A stretch of DNA of 54,479 nt from CAZVYN01 sp964631125 (GCA_964631125.1 CAZVYN010000019.1:1-54479); one strand, 5' to 3'; counted from the first letter of the stretch, positions 27,297 to 36,230 are shown. The notes: generated by a model not told the origin, from the letters alone. Made by a program: numbers and translations.

Positions 27297-28457
27297 ATGC
27301 GAATGGCGCTCCTGGGCGGCGGCCTCCAAGGCCAGGCTTGCCTGCTCGACTGGCTCGGTCAACCCGACGTGACCGAGATCCTCGTTTTGGATTCGGACGT
27401 CGCGCGGCTCGAAGCGCTGCGTGCTCGCTTCCCCGATCCGCGGATCCAGACACGGAAACTCGAGGTGAGTGATCCGAACGAACTGGCGGCGGCGCTGCGC
27501 GGCTCGCGCGTCGTCTTCAGCGCCATCCCCTACTTCTTGAACCTCGCGGTCACGCGCGCGGCGATCGAGGCGGGCGTGCACATGGTCGACCTCGGCGGGA
27601 ACACCGACGTCGTCTTCTCGCAACGCGCGCTCGATCGAGACGCCGTCGCCAACGGTTGCGCCATCGTCCCCGATCAAGGCCTGGCGCCGGGACTGGCGGG
27701 CATTCTCGCGGCGCACGGCCTCCGCGATCTCTCCCCCGGCGCGACCGTGCGCATGCGGGTCGGCGGACTGCCGCAGCATCCGACGGGCACGCTGAAGTAC
27801 GCGCTCGTCTTCTCGATCCATGGGCTCTTGAACGAGTACGCGGGCGACGCGGTCGGGCTGGAGCGCGGCGAGATCACGCGGCAGCCGACCTTGACCGGGC
27901 TCGAGCCGATCACGTTCGCCGCGCCGGTCGGTCAGTGCGAGGCGGCCTATACCTCCGGCGGCACATCGACGCTGCCGTGGACGCTACAGAGTCGCGTGCG
28001 CGAACTCGACTACAAGACGGTTCGCTATCCAGGGCACTGGGAGAAGATGGCGTTCTTGAAGGAACTCGGGTTTCTGGAAACCGAGTTGCTGTCGTTGGGA
28101 AGGCAGAAGATCGAGCCGCGGGATGTGCTGGCGCGAGTGTTGGAGCCGCTGTTGAGCGTGCCGGAGGTGCGCGATCTGGTCGTGCTTCGCGTGACGGTCG
28201 AAGGGGAGCTCGGCGGACGCAGCGTCCGCCGAGAGTACGAGATGATCGACTTCTTCGATGAGGCGACAGGGCTGACGGCGATGATGCGGACGACGGCGTT
28301 TCCGGCGTCGGAGACGGCGTTGATGTTGGCGCGGGGCGTGATCACGGAGCGCGGGGTGTTGGCGGCGGAGTCGGTCGTGCCGGGGGAGGAGTACATCGGG
28401 GCGTTGAGGAGAAGGGGGCTCCCGCTCCAAGTCACGGAAGAAGTGGGGGCGCTGTAG
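27297..28457 (+). CDS. Saccharopine dehydrogenase-family oxidoreductase, lysine 6-dehydrogenase-like
   Basis: 386 residues from the ATG at 27297 (AGGAGG at 27281-27286). N-terminal Rossmann fold with MALLGGGLQGQACLLDWL at 3-20 and LVLDSDVARLEAL after the second strand. The block NGCAIVPDQGLAPGLAGILA is typical of this family. The closest family known to me is L-lysine 6-dehydrogenase, which oxidises the epsilon-amino group of lysine; related enzymes act on saccharopine. Substrate assignment is tentative. Convergent with the SirB1-type gene. Confidence 0.82.
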   Translation: MRMALLGGGLQGQACLLDWLGQPDVTEILVLDSDVARLEALRARFPDPRIQTRKLEVSDPNELAAALRGSRVVFSAIPYFLNLAVTRAAIEAGVHMVDLGGNTDVVFSQRALDRDAVANGCAIVPDQGLAPGLAGILAAHGLRDLSPGATVRMRVGGLPQHPTGTLKYALVFSIHGLLNEYAGDAVGLERGEITRQPTLTGLEPITFAAPVGQCEAAYTSGGTSTLPWTLQSRVRELDYKTVRYPGHWEKMAFLKELGFLETELLSLGRQKIEPRDVLARVLEPLLSVPEVRDLVVLRVTVEGELGGRSVRREYEMIDFFDEATGLTAMMRTTAFPASETALMLARGVITERGVLAAESVVPGEEYIGALRRRGLPLQVTEEVGAL

Positions 28458-28476
28458 GGAGCGGAAACGCGCGCGG

Positions 28477-29385
28477 CTAGCGCGCGCGTTCTCTGGTATT
28501 CAATATCTCCACAAACCTCGTCAGGCGCTGGACGCGGGTCTTGTCGGAGTGCTTGGCGTACATCACGACCAGGTGCCGCAGGGTGCGAATGAGCAGATCC
28601 CGTGAAGTCGTCTCGACGATGTGAGACTCACGCGGCAGGTAGTAACCCGAGCTGGTCATCTGCTGCAGGCAATCCTTGCGCGAGAGCAATTTGCCCCCGA
28701 GGTACGGGTCGACGACGATCTCTTCCCCTTCGTCGGCGTAACGCACGAGCACGTTGTTCGGGAGGCCGATGCCGTGGAACGGCAGGCCGAGCCGCTTGGC
28801 GACCAAGAGGTAGGCGCAGGCCAGCGCGATCGGGGTTCCGCTGCGCCGCGCGAGCACTCGATCGAGCAAGATGCTGTCGAACTCGTAGAGCTCGTGCGGA
28901 TTGCTGGCGAAGCGCAGTTCGTCGAAGAAAACCTGATTGAATGCGCGCACCCTCTCCAACCCGGTCTGTCCCGGGTGGAGGCGCGGCCTGATCGCCTCGG
29001 CGATGGAGTCGAGCGCCTCGCGGATGGTCTCGCGCGGCAGATCGGCATGCTCGAGTCGGGCGATGAGATGCAAGCCGCGCTCGAGATCGAGTTCCGAATC
29101 CTCCAGCCGTCCCAGCTCCTCGAGCTGCCGCCCGATGTCGTCGAGATGGATCCTCGAGAGCAACTGCCGCGCTCGCAACCGAAGGCGAGGTTCACGCGAC
29201 TCGCTCACGTCACGCAAGTAGCCGGCGGCCGACATGCCGAGGTCGAGCAGGTGGTCCCAGACCATGGCGAAGATCTTGGGGTCGTCGTCCCCGAGGAGCG
29301 AGACGAGCGCGCGGATCTCGGGACCGGTGGCTCCTTCGAGAGAGAGGCGCGAGGCGCCGGGCGGCACAGGATCGAGTGGGACCAT
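28477..29385 (-). CDS. SirB1-family transglutaminase-like protein
   Basis: 302 residues from the ATG at 29385 (GAGGAG ten bases upstream). The SirB1 core runs 100-270: NQVFFDELRFASNPHELYEF, DSILLDRVLARRSGTPIALA, LPFHGIGLPNNVLVRY and VVDPYLGGKLLSRKDCLQQM. This transglutaminase-like domain occurs with TPR repeats in many bacteria; biochemical role unknown. The N-terminal 90 residues are helical (LEGATGPEIRALVSLLGDDD). Confidence 0.85.
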   Translation of the reverse strand: MVPLDPVPPGASRLSLEGATGPEIRALVSLLGDDDPKIFAMVWDHLLDLGMSAAGYLRDVSESREPRLRLRARQLLSRIHLDDIGRQLEELGRLEDSELDLERGLHLIARLEHADLPRETIREALDSIAEAIRPRLHPGQTGLERVRAFNQVFFDELRFASNPHELYEFDSILLDRVLARRSGTPIALACAYLLVAKRLGLPFHGIGLPNNVLVRYADEGEEIVVDPYLGGKLLSRKDCLQQMTSSGYYLPRESHIVETTSRDLLIRTLRHLVVMYAKHSDKTRVQRLTRFVEILNTRERAR

Positions 29386-29473
29386 AGAACAGCACTCCTC
29401 GCGCGGCCGGCTCGGCAGCCGGGAACCCACACGCTGCGCAGGCTACCAAAGCCCCCCGAGACCACCAACTCGA

Positions 29474-29511
29474 AACCCGCCTCCCCCACCGTCGGGCGGG
29501 AGAGGCGGGTT
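29474..29511 (-). terminator. Hairpin downstream of the FN3 lipoprotein gene
   Basis: Arms AACCCGCCTC (29474-29483) and GAGGCGGGTT (29502-29511) pair perfectly over 10 bp, with further CCC/GGG pairing inside the loop. It lies 48 bases beyond the lipoprotein stop. On the minus strand the stem is followed by only two or three T residues, so it is a weak-tract terminator. Confidence 0.6.
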
Positions 29512-29559
29512 CTGAAATGAAACCGCGGCCGGTCGGAGCACGGCCGGTCGGCCTAGGGA

Positions 29560-30480
29560 CTAACGCCGCGTGAAGCGGATGAAGTCCGGAATCGACTGGT
29601 AGGCCGTCTCGACCGTGATCGTCCGCTCGCCGCCGGCGGCGCCGTTGAACCCGGTCACCCGGACCTTGGCGTAGTGGTAGTTCGAGCCTTCGATCGGCGT
29701 CTTGATCGCGATCACCTTGCCGACGACCGCGTTGCCGACGCCGAGCGAGACCTCTTCCTGCCAGCCGGAGTCGGTCGTGGTCGGGGCGTCGAACGAGTCG
29801 AGGATCTTCAACCCGGCCACACGGGACCAGGTGTTGCTCGCTCCGTCCACCAGATGCGGACTCTTCAACGTGAGCTGTCCGCTCCCCGCATCGTTGGCGG
29901 CGTTCGTGCCGAGGTAGACGTCGATGAAGGGGCGATTGTCCGGAACTCCTTCACTCTGGAGGGCGAAGGCCTGACCCTCGGACAAGCCGAGGCCGCTCGG
30001 GAGCGACGGCACGGTTCGTTCCGCCACCACGATCCCGGTTTCGCCGGCCCGAGGCGCCGTGTTGATCTCATTGGTCGATTCGCTGATATCGCCGTTGTCC
30101 TTCACCGCCCGAACCGCATAGAAGTACTTCGTGCCGTTGACCGCGCTCCCATCGGAGCGAGAGGTGGTCTGGATCGGGGTCGCGGTGATCTTCTTGGCGA
30201 CGAGCTGCGCATCGGTCAAATTGGCCATGCTCACGATGTCGCGGTAGACGTGATAGCCGGCGAACTCGTCGATGCTCGCGTCCGGGGTGGCGGTCCAAGC
30301 GAGGAGCACGGAATTGCTGTCATTCACGTACGTCAGATTGGTCGGAGGCGCGAACTCGTCGGCCGGTTCGGTCGTCGGGTTGTCATCGCTACACCCCACG
30401 GCGAAGAGGCTGAGGGAGACGAGGGATGCCATCGCGACTCGGGAGAGTGCGCGCGTGAGGTCTTTGCTGAAACCGGTCAT
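29560..30480 (-). CDS. Fibronectin type III lipoprotein
   Basis: 306 residues from the ATG at 30480, with AAGGAG ten bases upstream. Signal peptide with lipobox LFAVGC, lipidated Cys30, followed by SDDNP. One FN3-like domain at about 45-150 (NLTYVNDSNSVLLAWTA ... FAGYHVYRDI ... FYAVRAVKDNGDISEST). The C-terminal half is beta-rich and of unknown family. Likely anchored to the outer membrane or exposed on it. Its start codon overlaps that of the divergent M1 peptidase. Confidence 0.85.
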   Translation of the reverse strand: MTGFSKDLTRALSRVAMASLVSLSLFAVGCSDDNPTTEPADEFAPPTNLTYVNDSNSVLLAWTATPDASIDEFAGYHVYRDIVSMANLTDAQLVAKKITATPIQTTSRSDGSAVNGTKYFYAVRAVKDNGDISESTNEINTAPRAGETGIVVAERTVPSLPSGLGLSEGQAFALQSEGVPDNRPFIDVYLGTNAANDAGSGQLTLKSPHLVDGASNTWSRVAGLKILDSFDAPTTTDSGWQEEVSLGVGNAVVGKVIAIKTPIEGSNYHYAKVRVTGFNGAAGGERTITVETAYQSIPDFIRFTRR

Positions 30481-32575
30481 GAGTATCTCCTTGCTCAATG
30501 CGTTGGCCCAGACGGCGCTCGGGCTCGCCCTGATGACCTTCCTACTTCTTGGTCCATCCACCCGCCCCGCGATGGGGCGGCTCCCTGGGGACGCGCCAAC
30601 TCGAACCCAAACTCTATTCGAGGATGGAGCTATTGCCCTAGCAAGAATTGCGCCGGATGACCCTCGTCTCGACTACGACGTTTTACATTATGCCCTCGAT
30701 CTGACGGTCGACCTCGACGACGCCCGGTTCGACGGAACGGTGCGGATCGCCTTGCGGGCCGAGACCGAGCTGCTCCGGGTCGTCCTGGATTGCGGTGACA
30801 ACCTCGGCCCGACCTCTGTCACGAGCAGGTCCGGGCCGTGCACCGTCACGCGCTTGAACAAACATCAGATCGAATGCGTCCTCCCCGCCTCGCTCGGTGA
30901 GAACGCCGTCGATACGTTGGCGGTCGTCTTCGGGGGGCAGCCGGGTCCGGCCTTCCTCTCCGGCTATCGCTTCTTCGCCGTGCACAACCGCGTAGAGCCG
31001 GTCGTCCAGAGCCTGAGCGTTCCCGACCGCGCGCACACCTGGTGGCCCTGCAAGGACCTGCCGGAAGACAAGGCGACGAGCGAGACGCGCATCACCGCGC
31101 CCGCCCTCTTCACCTGTGCGTCGAACGGACTCTTGATCGATCGCGTGGAGAACGGTGACGGAACCGCCACCACGCACTGGCGCACGGCCTATCCGATGGT
31201 GACCTACAACGTCTCGTTCGCGCTCGCCGAGTACGTGAGCTGGACCGACACGTACGTCTCGGAACTCCACGGTCGATCGATCCCGATCGTCAACTACGTC
31301 TTCCGCGAGGACTCGTTGGACGCGCGCGCCGATCTGTCCGTGACCGGCGAGGCGATGACGTTGTTCGAACGACTCTTCGGCGCCTATCCCTTCGCCGATC
31401 CCGTCCCCGGCGTCGAGAAGTATGGACACGCCGAGGTGAGTTGGAACTCCGCCATGGAGCACCAGACGATGACGCACCTCGGGAGCGGCTTCATCAACGG
31501 ACGCAACACGAGCGACTGGGCCGTCGCGCACGAGCTCTCGCACCAGTGGTTCGGCAACTCGATCTCGCTCGTGGACTATCGCGACATGTGGCTGAACGAA
31601 GGCTTCGCCACCTATTGCGAGGCGCTCTTCGCCGAGAATCGCGGCGGACTCCCCGCCTACCACGCTTGGCTGCAGCAGGAGCGTCGGGCGCCGACGTTCC
31701 GTGGCCCCGTCGTCGATCCCGAGGCGATCTACGGCTCGACCGTCTATCAGAAAGGGGCGTGGGTCCTGCACATGCTGCGTGGGCGGCTGCGACTCGCGCG
31801 CCTGGCCGAGACGGGCGATGCGACCGCGGGCGACGCAGCGTTCGCCGAACTGTTGCACACCTACGCGAACGCGCTGGACCAGCGGCATGGTTCGACGACG
31901 ACCCTCGGCTTCATCGTCCACTGCGAGGAGCAGCTCGGCGAAGACCTCGACGGATTCTTCAGCCCGTGGCTCTACGGCGAGGGGCGCATCGAACTCCAGG
32001 TCGGGTGGAGCGCGGTCGAGACAGGCGCCGGGAGTCGGCTCGTCCTCAATTTGGCGCAGACGCAGCCGCCCGTCGTCTACCCGAACGGTGAACCGACGCC
32101 GCGCAGCCCATCGATCTATCCGACGCTCTGGGAAGTGCGCGCTCGCTCCGCCGCCGGCGACTCGCTCTCCTTCGTCGTCGAGCAGACCGAGCGTTTCGTC
32201 GATTTCGAGGAGACCCTTCCCTGGCGACCGGTCTCGGTCGAGGTCGATCCGGATCAGTGGCTTCTGCGGGAGATCCTCACGCTCCCTTCGCTGCCGCTCG
32301 CCTCACGCGTCGAGCTGGCGATCCCTTCGGTCACCGCGGACGTGAGCGAGATCCGCTACGCCGTTACGCGCGGCGCAGCGGACCTGGAGATCTTCGACGT
32401 GCGTGGGCGTCGAGTGCGGCGACTGGTCGAGGCCGACGACCGCGTCGGCCGGCACACGGCGTCGTGGGACTTGCGCGATGACTCCGGCGAGTCGGTCGCG
32501 AGCGGCGTCTACTTCGCGCGGCTCGACGGTCCCGGTAGCGCAGCCGACGCGGTGCGGATCATCGTCCAGCGTTGA
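30479..32575 (+). CDS. Secreted M1-family metallopeptidase with C-terminal FlgD/Ig-like domain
   Basis: 698 residues from ATG 30479, giving a signal peptide (LLNALAQTALGLALMTFLLL, then STRPA); ATG 30533 is an alternative. The M1 N-domain is 60-250. Exopeptidase motif SWNSAMEHQ (usual GxMEN, here AMEH) is near 321. Zinc site HELSHQWFGN near 350 with the third ligand Glu in LNEGFATYCE near 373. The last 85 residues (LEIFDVRGRRVRRLV ... SWDLRDDSGESVASGVYFARL) form a FlgD-like Ig domain common on secreted proteins of FCB-related bacteria. Exported aminopeptidase. Confidence 0.92.
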   Translation: MSISLLNALAQTALGLALMTFLLLGPSTRPAMGRLPGDAPTRTQTLFEDGAIALARIAPDDPRLDYDVLHYALDLTVDLDDARFDGTVRIALRAETELLRVVLDCGDNLGPTSVTSRSGPCTVTRLNKHQIECVLPASLGENAVDTLAVVFGGQPGPAFLSGYRFFAVHNRVEPVVQSLSVPDRAHTWWPCKDLPEDKATSETRITAPALFTCASNGLLIDRVENGDGTATTHWRTAYPMVTYNVSFALAEYVSWTDTYVSELHGRSIPIVNYVFREDSLDARADLSVTGEAMTLFERLFGAYPFADPVPGVEKYGHAEVSWNSAMEHQTMTHLGSGFINGRNTSDWAVAHELSHQWFGNSISLVDYRDMWLNEGFATYCEALFAENRGGLPAYHAWLQQERRAPTFRGPVVDPEAIYGSTVYQKGAWVLHMLRGRLRLARLAETGDATAGDAAFAELLHTYANALDQRHGSTTTLGFIVHCEEQLGEDLDGFFSPWLYGEGRIELQVGWSAVETGAGSRLVLNLAQTQPPVVYPNGEPTPRSPSIYPTLWEVRARSAAGDSLSFVVEQTERFVDFEETLPWRPVSVEVDPDQWLLREILTLPSLPLASRVELAIPSVTADVSEIRYAVTRGAADLEIFDVRGRRVRRLVEADDRVGRHTASWDLRDDSGESVASGVYFARLDGPGSAADAVRIIVQR

Positions 32576-32590
32576 TCATCGTCCAGCGTT
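32557..32590. repeat. 17-bp tandem duplication at the peptidase stop codon
   Basis: GATCATCGTCCAGCGTT occurs twice head to tail (32557-32573, 32574-32590). The first copy encodes the last codons of the peptidase and flows into its TGA. It looks like a simple slippage duplication just after the coding end. Confidence 0.9.
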
Positions 32591-32594
32591 GATC

Positions 32595-33413
32595 TCAGCG
32601 GACGGCGGCCGAGAGTCCCTCGAGTTCACGCTCGCTGAATCCGGCCGCGAGGCGTCCCGCTCGGTCCAAGTTCGGCGGACGGCCGCCGCGCTCGCGGACG
32701 AAGTCGCGCCAGAGGTCCAGGAACCTGCTCTCCGGGTCGAGCCCGTGCGCGCGGCAGGTCCAGGCGAACCAGCGGGAGCCGGTCGCGACATGGCCGATCT
32801 CGTCGCGATAGATGAGTTCGAGGAGGTTCGCGCTCTCGGAGTCGCCGGCCGATCGAAGCTGCGTGCGGAGGCGACCCGAGACATCCAGACCTCGCGCCTC
32901 GAGGATGCGCGGCACGACGCCGAGTCGCTCGATCGGATCTGGGTAGGCGCTCGCCGTTTCCCAGAGCGACCGGTGGATCGGCCGGTCGCCGAACTCGCCC
33001 CCCATCTGCCGCAATCGCTCCTGCACCTTTCGCGCGTGCAGCACCTCTTCCCCCGCGACGCGCAGCCAGTCGCGGTAGTACTCGACGGGAAAGCCGTCGA
33101 AGTCGGCGGCGGTGAGCAGCGCCAGTTCGACCGCGGAGAGTTCGATGTTGGCGACGGAGTGCATCAGGCGATAGCGCCCCTCGGGGCTGCCGGTGCTCGG
33201 GCGCGCGGGCTGGTCGAAGGCGCCGCCGACCTGCCACTGCGCGGGACGCGCGGGAGTCCGTGCAGTGAGCGGCGCACGAGCCGCGGAATCTCGACCCGCG
33301 AGCCCGACCTTTTCGGCCCGGGAGGTCAGACGCGTGGCGGCCGCGAGCTTGCGATCGATATCCGGCTCTTCCAAGATGGCCGCGATCTCTTCGTACGCCG
33401 CCGACTCCAGCAC
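32595..33413 (-). CDS. DUF455 ferritin-like protein
   Basis: 272 residues. The four-helix ferritin-like core has carboxylate/histidine ligands: ANIELSAVELAL near 90, VAGEEVLHARKVQERL near 122, PRILEARGLDVS near 168, and IYRDEIGHVATGSRWF near 205. DUF455 proteins are predicted diiron proteins related to MiaE (tRNA hydroxylase); the activity of this group is not established. Encoded convergent to the M1 peptidase and divergent from dus. Confidence 0.85.
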   Translation of the reverse strand: MLESAAYEEIAAILEEPDIDRKLAAATRLTSRAEKVGLAGRDSAARAPLTARTPARPAQWQVGGAFDQPARPSTGSPEGRYRLMHSVANIELSAVELALLTAADFDGFPVEYYRDWLRVAGEEVLHARKVQERLRQMGGEFGDRPIHRSLWETASAYPDPIERLGVVPRILEARGLDVSGRLRTQLRSAGDSESANLLELIYRDEIGHVATGSRWFAWTCRAHGLDPESRFLDLWRDFVRERGGRPPNLDRAGRLAAGFSERELEGLSAAVR

Positions 33414-33481
33414 CTCTCGCCTCCTCCTCCCGCCGCTCGCGCGCGTTGACAGTACCGGAAGCCCCTTCCTACCCTGTCACG

Positions 33482-34507
33482 ATGTTCCGAATCGGCTCAC
33501 TCAGTTTCGACCGCGCCGTCTTCCTCGCCCCGATGGAAGCGGTCTCCGAACGTCCGTTCCGTCGGCTCTGCCGTCGTTTCGGGGCCGACATGGTCTACAC
33601 GGAGTTCGTCAGCTCCGAAGGGTTGATCCGCGAGGCGGTCCGGACACTGGACAAGATCGTGTTGGCGCCGGACGAGCACCCGGTCGGGATCCAGCTCTAC
33701 GGCAGCCGGGCGGAGGCGTTGGTCGAGGCGACGCACCTCTCGGTCGCCATGCAGCCCGACCTGATCGACATCAACTTCGGCTGCCCCGTGAAGAAGATTG
33801 CCTGCAAGAGCGGCGCGGGCTCGGGCCTGTTGAAGGAGCCCGACCTTCTGCTCTCGCTGACGCGGGCGGTGATCGAAGCGAGCCCGCTCCCGGTCACGGT
33901 CAAGACGCGTCTGGGTTGGGACGAGAGCAGCATCATCATCGTCGACCTCGCTCGGCGGCTCGAGGACTTGGGCGTCAAGGCCCTCACGCTCCACGCCCGC
34001 ACCCGCAGCCAGATGTTCAAGGGCGAAGCCGCCTGGGACTGGATCGCCCGGGTCAAGCAAGCGGTCTCGATCCCCGTCTTCGGCAACGGCGACGTCCGCG
34101 AGCCGCTCGATGTCCTGCGCATGTTCGACCACACCGGCTGCGACGCCGTCATGATCGGCCGGGCCGCCATCGGCAACCCGTGGATCTTCGAGCGCGCGCA
34201 AGCCCTCCTGCGCGGAGAACCCGACCCCGGCCCGCCGACCCTGCCCGAACGCCTCGAGATCTACTTCGGCCTCCTCGACGACGAGATCGAAGCCAAGGGC
34301 GAAGCCCGCGGCGTCCGCGAAATGCGCAAGCACCTCTCTGGGTATCTGCGCGGAACGCCGTACATCGCCAACTTGCGAAGTTCGCTGATGGGAGAGGAGA
34401 CGCGCTCCGGTCTCCAAGCGCGCGTAACCGAATTCTTCGAGCGCCTCGCGGACGGCCGCGTCGAGAAGATCGGTCAAGCAGTGGCAGAGCCAGCAGGGAT
34501 CGCATGA
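33482..34507 (+). CDS. dus: tRNA-dihydrouridine synthase
   Basis: 341 residues from ATG 33482. FMN TIM barrel: FLAPMEAVSERPFRRLCRRF near 17, VGIQLYGSR near 73, NFGCPVKKIACKSGAGSGLL with catalytic Cys101, VKTRLGW near 140, LHARTRSQMFKG, VFGNGDV near 200 and GCDAVMIGRAAIGNPWIF near 220. It reduces uridines in the tRNA D-loop with NADPH; DusB/DusC subtype not resolved. Stop overlaps the start of the cytidine deaminase gene by four bases. Confidence 0.93.
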   Translation: MFRIGSLSFDRAVFLAPMEAVSERPFRRLCRRFGADMVYTEFVSSEGLIREAVRTLDKIVLAPDEHPVGIQLYGSRAEALVEATHLSVAMQPDLIDINFGCPVKKIACKSGAGSGLLKEPDLLLSLTRAVIEASPLPVTVKTRLGWDESSIIIVDLARRLEDLGVKALTLHARTRSQMFKGEAAWDWIARVKQAVSIPVFGNGDVREPLDVLRMFDHTGCDAVMIGRAAIGNPWIFERAQALLRGEPDPGPPTLPERLEIYFGLLDDEIEAKGEARGVREMRKHLSGYLRGTPYIANLRSSLMGEETRSGLQARVTEFFERLADGRVEKIGQAVAEPAGIA

Positions 34508-35103
34508 AGACCACGGGCCGCGCCGCGACTTCCGCCGCGTCGATCGCCCCCAGTCCCGACGCGATCAACGCCGCCACTCTCGCCGCGCGCCTCTCCGCCC
34601 GACTCGATGCCCCCCATCCCCGCGGCGCCGCCCTCGTCATCGGTCGCGCCGCACGCATCATCTCCGCACCCACCTCCCCCGACCCAGGCGCCGTCGGCGT
34701 CGGCCAATGCGCCGAACGCGCCGCGATCTACGAAGCCCTCCTCACGCTCCCGCCCCCTCGCGTCACGACTAACTCCCCGCTCCGCCGCCGCCTCGACATC
34801 CGCCAGGTCGTGCTCCGCGGTGGATCGCGTGGAACAGAGGACGCGGGACCACCGTGCGGCGCCTGCCTTCAGGTGCTCGCCGAATTCGCCCCCGACGCAA
34901 CCGTCACCTGGGGAACCTCCCGCCAGCCGCGTGGCGGAGAAACCGTCGCCGACTTGCTCCCCGGCGCGTTTGGACCGGGGCATCTGGAGCCATATTCGCT
35001 TCGGCCGGTTCGTGGCGCTTCAGGAGGCAGGGCCAGCTCTCTCACGCAGGATCGCATTCGTTCACCGCGCCAACGCGCCGCGCTCTGTCGTAGGTCCGTA
35101 TGA
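34504..35103 (+). CDS. cdd: Cytidine deaminase with an altered C-terminal tail
   Basis: 199 residues. Zinc/catalytic motif CAERAAIYE (Cys69, Glu71) and PCGACLQVL (Cys118, Cys121), the tetrameric cytidine deaminase pattern. The family end LLPGAFGPGHLEP is reached near residue 163. About 36 further residues (YSLRPVRGASGGRAS...) do not look like the family and overlap the convergent GNAT gene by 62 bases, so the original stop was probably lost when the adjacent island joined here. N-terminus about 35 residues longer than usual. Pyrimidine salvage. Confidence 0.85.
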   Translation: MKTTGRAATSAASIAPSPDAINAATLAARLSARLDAPHPRGAALVIGRAARIISAPTSPDPGAVGVGQCAERAAIYEALLTLPPPRVTTNSPLRRRLDIRQVVLRGGSRGTEDAGPPCGACLQVLAEFAPDATVTWGTSRQPRGGETVADLLPGAFGPGHLEPYSLRPVRGASGGRASSLTQDRIRSPRQRAALCRRSV

Positions 35104-35536
35104 GTCCAGGTCGACCGTGGAGGCTGCCCATTGCCTCGGATGTCAGCGCGAAGCCTGCGTTCTCGAGCACTCGGCAAGAAGCGGCGTTGTCCTTACCGAC
35201 GATTCCAAGAACTCGCGGCAGGTCGAAGCGCTGCAGGGCGCAATTCACCATGGTCCCCACCGCCTCGGACGCGAACCCTCTGCCTTGATGCTTCTCTTCG
35301 ATGGCGTATCCGACCTCGACTTCTCCGTAGAGCGGACTGAGCCCAACGTGTCCGATCAGTTCCGACGAACCCCTGAGGCAGACTGCGAGGACATAGGGCG
35401 CGGAGACTGGCGAGCCGGGGACGCGGCGCAAGCCCGACTCCTGACTCATCGCATGAACCTTGGGCGCATCTTGCGGCACGAAGGATCGAAGCACGACGGT
35501 CAGCAATCCGACGGAAGGCAGAGCACTCGCGCTCAT
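35042..35536 (-). CDS. GNAT-family N-acetyltransferase (RimJ/RimL-like)
   Basis: 164 residues. Acetyl-CoA binding motif A EKHQGRGFASEAVGTMV near 80-97 and motif B NAASCRVLENAGFAL near 117-132. The N-terminal region looks shortened: TVVLRSFVPQDAPKVHAM is followed almost at once by VSAPYVLAVCLRGSSELIG, so 20-30 residues of the usual fold seem absent. First gene of the mobile-looking region; its 3' end overlaps the cytidine deaminase tail. Confidence 0.8.
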   Translation of the reverse strand: MSASALPSVGLLTVVLRSFVPQDAPKVHAMSQESGLRRVPGSPVSAPYVLAVCLRGSSELIGHVGLSPLYGEVEVGYAIEEKHQGRGFASEAVGTMVNCALQRFDLPRVLGIVGKDNAASCRVLENAGFALTSEAMGSLHGRPGLIRTYDRARRVGAVNECDPA

Positions 35537-35578
35537 GCGGAGGCCTCACCACGCCGGGGCTTGCTTCTCATGCTGAGA

Positions 35579-35640
35579 CTCCAACGCTGGGCGTCACCTG
35601 CAGACACGAAGCGGCTGGCAGGTGCACGGCCTGGTTGGAC
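35579..35640 (-). other. attC-like recombination site 1
   Basis: Read on the minus strand: R'' box GTCCAAC at 35640-35634, R' box GTTGGAG at 35585-35579, six of seven bases pairing. Inside, GCACCTGC pairs with GCAGGTG (35618-35624 with 35595-35601), and the stem continues past an unpaired C, like the extrahelical base of attC hairpins. It begins three bases after the mazF stop. Confidence 0.6.
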
Positions 35641-35643
35641 AGC

Positions 35644-35985
35644 CTACAGTGCAAGGACCAGACGTAGTCCCTCATCAACAGCTCCCATGGATGCCGCCGA
35701 GATCCGTCCTACACGCTCAACAAGGAACGACTTATCCAGGGTGAGAAGTTGCGAAACGTTGACCGCGGACTCCTTGGCGAGACGGCTCTCACGTCGGGTC
35801 AGCGAGACGTTGCCGGGAGCCTGGGCGAGGCGAGTGTTCGACGTGATTGCGGCGACCACCACGGTTTGGATACGGCTTCGGTTGAACGAGTTTGATTGGA
35901 CGATGACAACCGGGCGCCGATAACCGGGATCCGAGCCTTCGGCGATTGGCAGAGAAGCCCACCAGATCTCACCCCGCTTCATCAC
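35644..35985 (-). CDS. mazF: MazF/PemK-family toxin endoribonuclease
   Basis: 113 residues. Opens MKRGEIWWASLP, then GYRRPVVIVQSNSFN (conserved RPVLVVQ block) and NVSLTRRESRLAKESAVNVSQLLTLD, all standard for PemK/MazF. mRNA interferase. It overlaps the antitoxin gene by four bases. The stop is directly followed by attC-like site 1, making mazEF a cassette-sized unit. Confidence 0.92.
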   Translation of the reverse strand: MMKRGEIWWASLPIAEGSDPGYRRPVVIVQSNSFNRSRIQTVVVAAITSNTRLAQAPGNVSLTRRESRLAKESAVNVSQLLTLDKSFLVERVGRISAASMGAVDEGLRLVLAL

Positions 35986-36224
35986 CAGTCTTCCCGCGGT
36001 AGCGACGCCAGTAGCAGCCGACTCAATACGGGATCGATCTGGTTGGCGGCTCGGGCGTCGCCGTAAATCTCGTCCAGGGCCTCGGTCACCCCGAGCTTTC
36101 GCTGCTCCTCCATGTACCTCTGCACCGCTTGCTGAAACAACTGGCTACGACTGATTCCCAGGCGTCGGGCCATGCGCTCGGCAGCTTGGAACATCGTGTC
36201 CGGGATCGAAATGGCTGTCTTCAT
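35982..36224 (-). CDS. Ribbon-helix-helix antitoxin partner of MazF
   Basis: 80 residues from ATG 36224. RHH domain KTAISIPDTMFQAAERMARR followed by LGISRSQLFQQAVQRYMEE. The C-terminal 35 residues form the toxin-wrapping tail. The ATG has no ribosome site and starts about seven bases after a good -10 box, which suggests a leaderless message. Confidence 0.88.
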   Translation of the reverse strand: MKTAISIPDTMFQAAERMARRLGISRSQLFQQAVQRYMEEQRKLGVTEALDEIYGDARAANQIDPVLSRLLLASLPREDW

Positions 36225-36230
36225 GGCGCA

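Noticed and set aside
18439..30561. Many long open frames antisense to hutU, dinG, recQ, pil and peptidase genes
   Set aside because: High GC gives long antisense frames. They lack domain motifs, are Arg/Pro/Ala-rich, and sit opposite genes with clear family signatures.
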